From Cyanoderma ruficeps (Eukaryota; Chordata; Aves; Passeriformes; Timaliidae): a stretch of 64,000 nucleotides of DNA. The notes below the pieces were generated by a model. That model was given only the letters and a program-made list of their open reading frames with translations. It searched no databases and was not told the origin of the DNA. The translations under genes were made by a program, and so were the position numbers. The DNA is taken from contig VZDJ01000090.1 in assembly GCA_008694505.1 (NCBI GenBank), positions 650,034-714,033 of the forward strand. Direction: 5' to 3'. Positions 50,230-64,000 of the stretch are shown one piece after another (position 1 is the first letter of the stretch; every line of letters starts with the position of its first letter).

Positions 50230-52560
50230 TGTGGAGGGAGAAAGAAGAGGCGGCCAAGTGGCTGCCACCAAAGCAACCCAAAAAAACACAGAGGAAAAAT
50301 CAGTTTGCGCTGGAAAGGAAAGGGAAGTCGGAGGTCTGTGCCGGGGCACCCAATGCCAAACTCTTCCTGCGCCTCTTGGGAGCTGGCCATGTATCTCTCC
50401 TGGAGTCTACTGTCAGTCCATTCAGACCCTCTCCATCCACCTTCTCCTGGATAGGTGCCTTGCTCCCTGGCCCGCTGTGCAGTGCTGCTGGGCACGGGCA
50501 GGTGCGAGCCCGTCCGTACACAGCGGGGCACGCGCGGCTCCGGGAACAGGAAGCGCTCTGAGCCATCCACTCCGCAGCCCCAAGCTGCTTTGCATACACT
50601 TCTGCTTCTCCTTTTGCATCTTTCCTCCCCATAGCCCCTATTATTTTTGGGTCTCTGTCTTTAGCACACAAGGGCTAACTCTTTGCATGCATCTTGGGTT
50701 CTGGCCATGTTCACAAAACTCAGTTCTGCACGTCCTCTGTTCCCCTTTTTCTCCAAAAGGCCAGGGAGCAACATGAATGGCCCCAAATGTCCTACATGCT
50801 CTGTAGAGGCACCAAGGGGAATCCCTGTGAACCCAGAGCTGCAGACTTCAAGGTCCAGGCTAGTGCTCTGAGCACAGCAGTGCCTGCCTGAAACCAGCCT
50901 GCCATGGGATGGGACTGACACAGGCAGTGGTAGCTCAAAAGGGATGGGGAGGTTGGGAGGGGGTGGTGAAGCTGCCCAGGAAGGCAGGCAGAGACCACGA
51001 CAAACAGCTACTACCTACAGAGAGCCCACACAGCACTCAATCCAGCCCACTCCCACACAATCCAGAAGGAGCTGAACCGAGGACCTTCAAAACCCCAGCA
51101 CCCCACACTGAGGCCAAAGAAGATAACCTGGACAACCAGGTACACAAAGAAGGAAAACCATTCCAGTGATCTAGCTGCTTCCAGCTGTGGCCCATGACTG
51201 CCCTGCCCACCACACTGGTTTCAAGGACTGCAGGTCTGGTGAAAGAATGGGAGCTAAGCAGTGGCCTAAGAATGCAATCCAGCTGGCAACAGAGCCCGAC
51301 TTTTCCCTGGGGCCATCTCAGCTACCCTGTGTGGTGTGGGCAGCACCAACAGCAAGAACCTTGCTCATTTCAAGTAGCAGCAGCTGCAGACTTCCCCACA
51401 CACCACCAGACTGGGAAATCCTGCAAAAAGACGAACAGGCTGCTAGCTAAGACGTAGACAAAAACTCGTGGCCAAGACAGAAACCAGCAACAAAGGGAAG
51501 TACAGGAGAGACGAGCGGGAAGCTAAACTTCATTGCTAGAAAGGCAACCCAGGCACCTACAATAGCTTCCTTAGAAATGCTTCTGGTTTCATGCACATGG
51601 TGAGCTGGGGTGTGGTGAGCCACAGGCAGCCAGAGGTACTGACTTAGAACTGATATTAAAACCCAAGGAGACTTTAAATGCACAGGATCAACTCAAGGGA
51701 AGAACTTCTGCACAAAGTTGTAGAAGTTGCACCTGAAAGACGGCATCTAAATCAGTCTAGCAGGAACAGGAAACAAGTGCTGTTTATAGCTAAGGGAGAA
51801 AAGGCAGGAACTTCCAGGGAGAAGTCCCAAAAAATAATTCCTGATATTAAAAGAATATTAGAGTATGCTGAGTCAATATGAAGTCAAGGCAGAAGAAAAC
51901 CAAAACTTAGGCACTCCTGCACCGTACACTGACTGAAGGAGAAAATCTGTCTGAAGAACTGAACATTAGTTGGACACAAGGGAACAGGGAAAGAACAAGG
52001 TAGCAAAGAGCCCAGACCAGAAAAAATGAGAGAGGACTTATTCCATGTAACTCAGTATCGTCCAGAAGAACAAGCCACAGGGTGCAGTGAAATCTCTCGA
52101 CACTATTTTTGGGGACACAAATCCCATATCACATAATTTACAGATGAGTTTATGCTTCTGCTTGCTTTCCTTTTAGGAAAAGGAGTGGATGCATGCAGAG
52201 CTGCCCTGATGTCTTTGATCTGAGCCATCTAATTAAAAACTACCAGTAAGGGAGGGGAATGTCACCATAGAGAAGCCATCAGTTGATATCTTCGAGGTCG
52301 CTCTCCCAAATGGCTGCAGCATGGAACAGCTGAGACACTAAATATAATAAGACTATAATTGAGCCACTAAAACACTTTTAAAATATAATTAAGAGGTCAA
52401 GAGATTTCAGCAAAGAGACAACCCCTACACTGTTTGGCTTTCAGTACAACACAGGTGTTAGAACCTCATCTTGTAAATCCCTCGTGGAACCAGGCCACAG
52501 CTAGCGCAGTAACAAATTTACAGCTGAAGATAAATGAAATAGCTAATTAAAAGACACACA
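50230..52560. other. PTPN6 upstream region
   Basis: Contains the presumed haematopoietic promoter of PTPN6, directly right of 50229 (TATA not obvious; purine-rich ETS-like AGGAAG words, for example near 50550). A further 2 kb has no recognisable gene. The long frames at 50.2-50.8 kb have no family resemblance. Confidence 0.5.
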
Positions 52561-52569
52561 TCTGGATTG

Positions 52570-52880
52570 CTGCAAGAAAAAAAGGCCCTGAGAAATTGGA
52601 AAGGATCCAGCATAATGCCACTAATGCAGTGAAGAGCCTGAAGCATAGCAGAGAGCAAGCTGGGTTTATTCAGCTTGAAGAAAAGATGTTTAAGGAGGGA
52701 TTTAACACTTGTCTGAGACTACCTAAAAGGGACCATGGGGGTTTAGAGATGATGAGTCATGTTCTTTTTTGTGGGATAGAACAAAAGGAAAAGAGGCAAC
52801 AGGCATCACTTGCAGCAAGGGAGATTCTGATCAGGTATCAGGAAAGCACACGTGCTCCCCACCAAAGCAGGGTTCAGCAC
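52570..52880 (+). repeat. Old CR1 LINE fragment
   Basis: Forward, strongly diverged CR1: 'ctgagaaattggaaaggatccag', 'aagagcctgaagca', 'caaaaggaaaagaggcaacagg'. The short frame over it is not a gene. Confidence 0.55.
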
Positions 52881-55260
52881 TTGCCACAGGTCCCCAGAGC
52901 AGCTGAGGAACCTCCACCCCGGCAGGTGTCAGGACTCACCTGAACAAGACCCTGAGCCACCTGAGCTAGTTTTGGGGTGAGCTCTGCTGTGAGCAGGGGC
53001 TGGGACTAGGCAATCCAGAGGTCACAATGGTTGTCAAAGGAAGAGCAGAGAGAAAGATTATGTACAGAGTTTCTTTTACCCTCATACTTCCTAAGCCTCT
53101 ATTAGCAGCTACTTGTAGTCAACTGCCAAATGCATAACAAATTTTTCATCCTTTGCCAAAGAGTTCCTTTGCTCAGTTACAGAAACACCCCCTCCTTTGA
53201 CTCACTCACAACCTGCTCCCTGCCTCTTTTTTAACACCTGGGTGCTGTAAAGAAAGGAAAATCAGTGGGTGACTGCTGTTTCTCCCCTCCCTGCTCCAGA
53301 GTGTCTGTGGTAACAGACCTGAAACATCCCTATCCATCCTCAACTCTTTGCCAGGCTGAAGACTCCAGCCCTACTAAGGGGTTCTTTTTGTACAGAACTA
53401 TTCTACACCTCTGGCCACCCTTGCTGTCCCTCTCAGAGATATTTCCAATTCTGGCATCTTGATGTGTAGATAAGAGTGAAGGTGGACACAGAACTGTGTT
53501 GTTCAAAATGCTGGTGAGTCATGGACAGTGACGATTTCTGATGTTCACCACAACCAGGCATTAAGCTAACAACTGCATGGACTTCTATAACCAAAGTCTC
53601 ACTACAGAGAGGTTACAATTAGTTCACAGTCATTGTTTTATATGCAAATTTTTTATTATTTTTCTGTATGAACATTGTTTTACATAAACCTTTTCATCTG
53701 CTGTTCTACTGCCCACTCATTCACTGCTATTAGGTCTTTCTGAAATTATTCACAAGTCAACTCCCACCTTATTATCCTGAATAACTTCCTACCAACATCC
53801 AGTTTTCTCACCTCACCAAGCTGTATTCCCAGGTCACTTGGGAACATACTTAACAGTGTGTATTTCAGATTAGGCCCCTGTGATCTGACGACTGATGACT
53901 TCCCTTTGCTGTAAAAATGGGAGGTTAATTCCCACCTTCCATTTACTATTCTTTTGTATTTCTTTGCTCAAGAAAACTTTTTCTTTCTTTTTTTTTTTTT
54001 NTTCTTTTTTTTTTTTTTTGGGTGCCATGATTTCAGCCTTATTTAAAGACTTTGATGAGAAAAGCTTGTCAAATTCTTCAAATCCAAGCAAACTGTACTG
54101 GCCAGACCTGCCTTATGCACAAGATTGCTAAGTCCCTCAAAACCCTCCAATTTAACAGGACCATATCTGCCTTTACAAAAGCAGGTGCTGGCGCTTTCTT
54201 TAGTATCACATTCATTGCTTTCCCCATCATACTGTGTACCCTCTTGCTCAGATGACAACTTTATCGTTCCATGCTTCCCTCATGTTTGGGGGGAGATAAT
54301 TTGGAACCCTTTCTGAGAATGAGCATTGCATTTGTTACTTCTAAATCTCAGCACTGAGATGATTTGAGACAGGCAGTTTTGCTGTTCTGTACAGAACTCT
54401 GTTGTAGCTCAGTCATCAGCGCAGAGCAAAGGCTGCCCAAGAATGGGCAGATGGACCATCTTCCTGTGACTTGCCAAAGCCACATGCTCTCCATCAGGCC
54501 ATGGGGCTCCAGGACAGTGCTGGACCACTGTGGCTGCCCCAGTTCTTACCAGACAGCAATGCCAGAGCAAATCCCATTTCCTGACACCCTGCCATGGCAG
54601 TCTCCAGAGCAGGGTGCCTGTCTGGAGTGACTGTGATGATTGTACATGGTGCTCTTTGTTCCATAAAGGGCTAGAAAGATTGCAGCAAATAAAGGAATAA
54701 CCAGGACTTAAAAGGCAAGGCAGCTGACATCTCTCTGCAAAATCATTCAGAGATGCTGCAGCTGCAGGGTGGCAGAGGAACTGCAACAGACTGGGCACCA
54801 CAAACCCTGCTTGCTCCTTTTCAAAGTGAGAAGGAGCAACAGTGACAATGTAAAGCACAGCAAGCTCCAGTCCTCAGGCTACCCCTACCAGAGGGAAGGC
54901 CCTCCGGCTACCTCCAATAGGCAGCTCTATTATATAAAGTCGGGGTTTTTCCCTTCTGTGCCTGAATCCTACTGCTGGTATTTTTATTTTTCTCACCAAC
55001 AACTCTTGTTTTCTTGCCCTAACTAGCATTCACAGCACTCACCCACGGGATGGCATCAGGGTCTTGTCTCTCAGATCCCCACTGATGGAGGACTGACAGG
55101 AGCTGGTGGAGGAAGTACCACAGCCCTCAACCAAGGGGGTCCTACTAAAGAAAATAAAGCAATATTGGAATTACCAAGAAAGGATCTCGAGAGGGATCTG
55201 GGAGAGAGATCAAAGACCTTGATAGAGGAGAGGGGGCCTGGCACCCTCCCGGCAGGGCTG
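52880..55260. other. Intergenic, no gene recognised
   Basis: AT-richer sequence with a poly-T tract interrupted by one N (54001) and one small hairpin-forming palindromic stretch near 54585-54620. No exon or mature microRNA was recognised. In mammals the miR-200c/141 cluster lies in the equivalent interval between PTPN6 and C12orf57. Confidence 0.45.
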
Positions 55261-55440
55261 GATGCTCATGGCGGTGAGCGCCGGGGTGCTGGGGCAGCAG
55301 CTGGCAGCGCTGGCGGGTGTCGCACCTCCCGTGACTCACCTGAGCCTGATCCGCACAGGCGAAGCCCCGAACTCCGCCCGCTCCCAGGCGGACTAAGAAG
55401 AAGGTAGCTCCAGGTCAGGCAAACCTCAGGCCTCAAGCCG
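55260..55440. promoter_or_regulatory. Possible CpG-rich promoter, candidate alternative PTPN6 first exon
   Basis: A short CpG-rich block stands out from its surroundings. On the minus strand it has a strong donor, GGCTCAG/GTGAGTCAC (exon end at 55340), pointing toward PTPN6. On the plus strand a 42-codon frame begins at the ATG at 55268, which is followed at once by another donor-like GTGAGC. Mammalian PTPN6 has a distal epithelial promoter, so the minus-strand donor is a candidate for it. This is inference only. Confidence 0.35.
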
Positions 55441-56376
55441 TGGGCTTAATTTTCACCATTTGCAAAGCACTTCCTGGACTGTAGCTAATGAATAATCAGA
55501 AGGGTGGGGAAAGGACAAGGCCAGGCTCGGAGAGGTAGATGGCGACGGAAGGGACCGACTGCTCTTCCTGCCTCCCATCCACTGAGCTCACGCCCTCGCT
55601 GGCTGCATTCCTGCCCGGTTTGTAACTGAGAGCACAGAACGCAGCTCCCTCACACCTGGCTTGCAGCTCCCTGCTCTCCCAGGCCCGGCTCCTTCACTCT
55701 CAGCCCCTTCCCCACCTCGTCGCCAAAGACCTGAAGTCTTCCAAGGGCAATAGCGAAAAGGGACAGGAGGCTACAAGCAGACATACCTGATGCCCCTCTG
55801 AATCACACTGGAAAGCAAACATTGCAAAGGAGCAAGGCTGCACCACTAAGTTGATCCCCCTGCAGTCCAGAGAAAAGGTGAGATAAACATTTTATGTTGT
55901 TTATGTTGTTCTAGTCCAGGCTGCAGCCAAATGGGGCAAGCCCAGTCCTCCCACGCTCGGCCGCTCCCTGCTGCATCTCTCGGCTGCCTTTTTCACTGAG
56001 ATAATGTGCTGGATTGCACATTCAGCCACAAAACAAGGCAGCCACAGGCACTGGGGGCAGGAGTAAATTAGCACTGGCCCTGCTGGGGATAGGGGCCTCA
56101 ATGGCATTCACAGCACTTGCTGAACAGCACTAGATTGCGTTGAGGGACACATCTCCCAGTATGCTTCAAAGAGCACATACGAAAATGCTTGCCCTTGTAA
56201 AGTGCTTAATACCTGTCCCTCTGATATCAGATCCTAGGTCTTCACTGAGGCTCTGCACAAGCCTTTAGCAGAACACGGTACACAGTGGGCCTCCCAAAAC
56301 AGCATCGCAAGTGTCACGCAGAGAGCACTGCTGAGCTCACGGCCATTCATAAAACACGGGCATTTTCAACACACGT

Positions 56377-56382
56377 TTTATT
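56377..56382 (-). terminator. C12orf57 polyadenylation signal
   Basis: AATAAA on the minus strand (TTTATT on plus), about 150 bases past the C12orf57 stop codon. It is followed by suitable GT-containing sequence. Confidence 0.7.
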
Positions 56383-56528
56383 CACGAGCAGAGACATGAG
56401 CGGGCGCGAAGCATCCCATTCCTTCCAGGTCCGCGTCTCCCTTCTACAAGTGCCCCATTCCAAGGGCTGACAGGACCTGCACCTTGGGATGAGGGCACCA
56501 GCCGGAGCACCGGGAGGTCTCCGCGGGC

Positions 56529-57098
56529 TCAGGAGGCAGCAACCCCGCCGGTGCCGGCCCCGTGCGGCGGCAGCGTCATGGGCGGCAGGAACATGGCCTT
56601 GAGCTTGCCCGACATGCTGGCGATCTCCGGGTCCTGAGACTCGTAGGACTTGATCAGCCGGGCGAACTTGAGGACGCCTGCAAGGAAAGGGGGTGGGCGG
56701 GACGCCCCGCTGCCCCGGCGGGCCCGGAGCATCCCGCCCGGCGGGGGGACAACCCACCTTCGCCGTCGCTGCTGAACCCGTAGGCCTTGATCACGTCCTG
56801 CTGGATCTGGGTGGCCACGGGCAGGAGGAACTGCAGCATCTTGCCCATGTCGTTGCAGGCGTTGTCCCGAGCCTCCTCCATGCGCTGCGCGTTCTCGGGC
56901 GCCCCGAACGCTTTGATCACCTCCGCCAGCACCGCTGCGGGACACGGGCACTCAGCCGCCCGCCGGCCTCCCGCATCCAGCTACACGACACGGGCACTCC
57001 GCCGCCGGCCCGCCCGGGAGACGGAACCTCCCGCACCCACCTTTCGCCTGCTCCGCGCTCAGCGCCGGCGGCACCGGGGGCTGCGCGGAGGCCGCCAT
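56529..57098 (-). CDS. C12ORF57: Protein C10/C12orf57 (GRCC10)
   Basis: A small, highly conserved intracellular protein. In human, loss causes Temtamy syndrome; its molecular role is poorly known. Minus-strand exons: 57098-57041, 56934-56758, 56677-56529; GT-AG, in phase, 127 aa (human 126). Conserved core: LSAEQAK, then AEVIKAFGAPENAQRMEEAR, CNDMGKMLQFLLPVATQIQQ, KAYGFSSDGEG and FARLIKSYE. The C-terminal FLPPMTLPPHG is almost invariant. The N-terminal dozen residues (Ala/Pro-rich) and the Gly/Ala end differ from mammals. It sits on the same strand as, and about 120 bases downstream of, the U7 snRNA gene, with ATN1 beyond that. The promoter is CpG-rich and probably shared with or overlapping U7. 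Confidence 0.96.
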
Positions 57099-57193
57099 GG
57101 GGCGCGGCGGGGCGACCGCGGCTCCGGCCCCGCACGGACGGGGAGCAGCTCCAGGCGGGCCCAGCCCGAGCGCGCCTGCGCCTCCCCGCCCCG

Positions 57194-57207
57194 TTCTGCC
57201 ATTGCAC
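57194..57207 (-). terminator. snRNA 3' box of U7
   Basis: GTGCAATGGCAGAA on the minus strand, starting 9 bases after the U7 3' end. The AATGGCAGA part matches 8 of 9 positions of the Integrator-dependent 3'-box core AAARNNAGA. Confidence 0.65.
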
Positions 57208-57215
57208 CGGTGTGT

Positions 57216-57278
57216 GGGAGCGGCTTCCCGCGAAGGCGGGAAACCTGCTGGACAAATTCTAAAAGAGCTGAAATCACT
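57216..57278 (-). ncRNA. RNU7-1: U7 small nuclear RNA
   Basis: U7 directs 3'-end cleavage of replication-dependent histone pre-mRNAs by pairing with the histone downstream element. The 63-nt minus-strand sequence has the three expected parts: the histone-pairing box CAGCTCTTTTAG (57270-57259), the non-canonical Sm site AATTTGTCCAG (57258-57248; U7 consensus AATTTGTCTAG), and a 3' hairpin with a 10-bp stem GGTTTCCCGC / GCGGGAAGCC around a CTTC loop (57245-57222). snRNA promoter and termination elements are present at the right distances. The position directly upstream of C12orf57 on the same strand agrees with the mammalian locus. The 5' end (57278 or a base or two upstream) is inferred. Confidence 0.93.
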
Positions 57279-57316
57279 GCCGGGACTTCCGCCCGCGCGA
57301 CGGCCCCCTCCGGGCC

Positions 57317-57334
57317 GATCCACCCCTAGGTGAG
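57317..57334 (-). promoter_or_regulatory. Proximal sequence element of U7
   Basis: CTCACCTAGGGGTGGATC on the minus strand, spanning about -56 to -39 from the U7 start. It begins with the CTCACC/TCACC core typical of vertebrate PSEs bound by SNAPc. No TATA box follows it, as expected for RNA polymerase II snRNA genes. Confidence 0.65.
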
Positions 57335-57468
57335 GGCGAGAGCCGCTCGTCTCTCGTGTCTTCTGCCCCGTGGGCCCCCGACCTGGCGCCGCCCGCCCGC
57401 CCCGCTCCGCACCGATACCGGCGGCCTCCGCCGCCTCCGAACTGGCCCTGCCGTGCCGTCCGGGCCGT

Positions 57469-57476
57469 ATGCAGAT
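57469..57476 (-). promoter_or_regulatory. Octamer-like distal element of U7
   Basis: ATCTGCAT on the minus strand (ATGCAGAT on plus), one mismatch from the OCT1 octamer ATTTGCAT, about 191-198 bases upstream of the U7 start. This is the usual distance of an snRNA distal sequence element. Confidence 0.5.
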
Positions 57477-57659
57477 TTCTCGCTTCCTATTGGCCCGCGG
57501 CGCGCACGCCCCGCCCCTACCCGCTGTGGCGGGGCTCCTGCCCAGCAGCTCCCCCGCGCCTTTCCCGAGGCGGTGCCCACTTCCAGCCTCTCCCAGTTTT
57601 CAATTGGAGTGTTTCTGCCCTTTCCCGTCCTGGCCCCAGTGAAAAGAAATGAACACACC

Positions 57660-58538
57660 GGAGTCCCATTTCTGGAAGGGTTTTTTTGTCTTTTTTTTTT
57701 CCTTTTTTAAGAGCTTCATATATATATTTATATATATAAATTATTAGAATGTGTCGGAGCTCGGGAGTGCGTGGGGAACGTCGTTTGGGTGGTTGTTTTA
57801 TTTTCTTTTCCATAGCTGGGTTGTTGGTTGTTTTTTCCTTTAATGGTTAAGTAAATATATATATATATGGGGGACCAATCGAGAGATACAACTGTGAAAT
57901 CAGAACACGCACGCAGGGGCAAGGGAGTCACAAGTTGCTACATAAAACTGCCACGTCTAATAGGATGTGCATGAGTTAAAGTACATCAATTAGGATGGGT
58001 GAGGGGAAAGGGGCAGCCACCATCTTACAGACAGTTCCAGGACGCAGTGTTACCACTGGGCCACACCAGCCCTCCCCACGGCCCTCCCCACGGGGCTCAG
58101 AGGGGTCACGGTGGTGATGGCAGTCTCCAAAACAGTCTGCAGGTGCTTCGCACCTCATGGCCGTGCACGTTCCCATCAGCTCGGGAAAGCACAGCCACCG
58201 TCCTGCAAACAGTCCTGCGGTGCTTTGCACCCCGATGGCTGGGACCGGACCCCCGAAGGCAGGAGAGGCCGCTCAGGAAGGAGCCTGGAACGCTTTGTTT
58301 GCATCTGAAGGGATGTTGGGAGAATGGGAAGCTGCTCTGGCTAATCTGAAAAAGTTCCACGTTGCTTTTCTGTATCACTAAGCAGTATCTTACACCTAAA
58401 GGGGGATGGGGTGTTGAGGAGGCATCTTGAAAAAAGGCTCTTTTGGGTTTGCAGTTATTTCTCGGCTGCACCTCCACCTTGCAGAAGCAGAAAAGGCAGG
58501 AGCATCCTGTACATGAAGTCCTTCAATGCTCTGCATTT
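57660..58538. other. ATN1-C12orf57/U7 intergenic spacer
   Basis: Includes an AT-rich (TA)n stretch at 57718-57748 and a second at 57855-57868. At 58015-58245 there are three degenerate copies of a roughly 45-base unit. No gene was recognised. Confidence 0.6.
58015..58245. repeat. Three degenerate copies of a ~45-base unit
   Basis: Copies at about 58015-58063, 58118-58162 and 58193-58240 share the pattern CAGCCACC-TC-T-C-A-ACAGT-C-G--GTGCTT-GCACC--ATGGC, spaced by about 103 and 75 bases. A 12-base perfect tandem CCCTCCCCACGG also occurs at 58070-58093. Confidence 0.55.
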
Positions 58539-58544
58539 TTTATT
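58539..58544 (-). terminator. Probable ATN1 polyadenylation signal
   Basis: AATAAA on the minus strand (TTTATT on plus), about 355 bases past the ATN1 stop codon. This fits a short 3'-UTR. Confidence 0.6.
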
Positions 58545-58897
58545 TAATGCAACTGTTCCCCCAAAACAAAGGATGGAGCTGCTGCCACCCTGAATTCACA
58601 TCAGTCTTTGTCTTTCTGAGCTCTGTGCAATGCTGATTCTCCTTTCTTCACAGCTCAGCTGAAATCACGTACCGATCGCTTCAGGTCCATTAGTGGTGTT
58701 TCAGTCCCTCCCAATTTTCTCTCCTCCACTTTTCCCAGGATGCCATCCCGTACTTTTTGTCGTCTTCTGTTGTACTCTACTGCATGGTGGGGCCAGGATG
58801 TGTCACTTTGCAGCTTCCCCTCCCCCAGGATTTGGTTGATTGATTGCTCCTCTTGAGAAAGAGACATGATGATGTCACACTGACAGTAGAAGTCCAT

Positions 58898-64000
<5,103 letters not shown>

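Noticed and set aside
54545..54570. TTACCAGACAG on the plus strand, matching the reverse complement of the miR-141 middle
   Set aside because: The seed region does not match (CATTGCTG in place of TAACACTG) and the flanks do not fold into a miR-141-like hairpin; an 11-base match is within chance.
54585..54620. Strong hairpin (CACCCTGCCATGGCAG...CAGGGTG) as a microRNA candidate
   Set aside because: The arms are short and no known mature sequence is present; without small-RNA data it is not supportable.
56693..57329. Overlapping plus-strand frames of about 180-190 codons
   Set aside because: Antisense shadows of C12orf57 and U7 in CpG-rich DNA.

Overview
This is vertebrate genomic DNA from a bird. 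The evidence is the many degenerate CR1 LINE fragments, whose 3' ends carry the ATTCTATG-type motif, together with compact introns, GC-rich CpG promoters and protein sequences close to, but distinct from, the mammalian orthologues. A passerine is plausible but not proven. There are two N runs, at 20945-20954 and at 54001, both inside poly-T tracts.

The gene order is that of human 12p13.31: C1S (-, 3' end off the left edge), LPCAT3 (+), EMG1 (-), PHB2 (+), PTPN6 (-), C12orf57/GRCC10 (-) with the U7 snRNA gene just upstream of it (-), and ATN1 (-, 5' part off the right edge). I rebuilt every exon by conceptual splicing with phase checks. LPCAT3 (12 coding exons, 469 aa), EMG1 (6 exons, 234 aa), PHB2 (9 exons, 298 aa), PTPN6 (15 exons, 606 aa) and C12orf57 (3 exons, 127 aa) are complete and intact. 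C1S (10 exons) and ATN1 (6 exons) are intact as far as the window reaches.

Region by region: 1-5.7 kb is C1S, the 5' ten coding exons. 5.7-12.2 kb is intergenic with CR1 debris and an isolated GC-rich island. 12.2-26.9 kb is LPCAT3, with a CCAAT-rich CpG promoter and an 8.4 kb first intron. 26.9-31.0 kb is EMG1; one intron carries a CR1 and another an apparent ADIPOR1-like processed pseudogene. 31.0-37.9 kb is PHB2, head-to-head with EMG1 over a 257-bp bidirectional promoter and containing a minor-spliceosome AT-AC intron. 37.9-41.5 kb is mostly an old CR1 with reverse-transcriptase remnants. 41.5-50.3 kb is PTPN6. 50.3-56.4 kb is intergenic, with a possible alternative promoter near 55.3 kb. 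56.4-57.5 kb is C12orf57 plus U7 with its PSE, octamer-like DSE and 3' box. 58.5-64.0 kb is ATN1.

The genes do not form one pathway. They are a conserved syntenic block: complement protease, phospholipid remodelling enzyme, ribosome-biogenesis methyltransferase, mitochondrial prohibitin, haematopoietic phosphatase, small developmental protein, histone pre-mRNA processing RNA and transcriptional corepressor. The points most worth checking are the U7 gene, the AT-AC intron, the retrocopy, the absence of a polyglutamine run in ATN1, and an unrecognised 124-codon ORF inside a PTPN6 intron.
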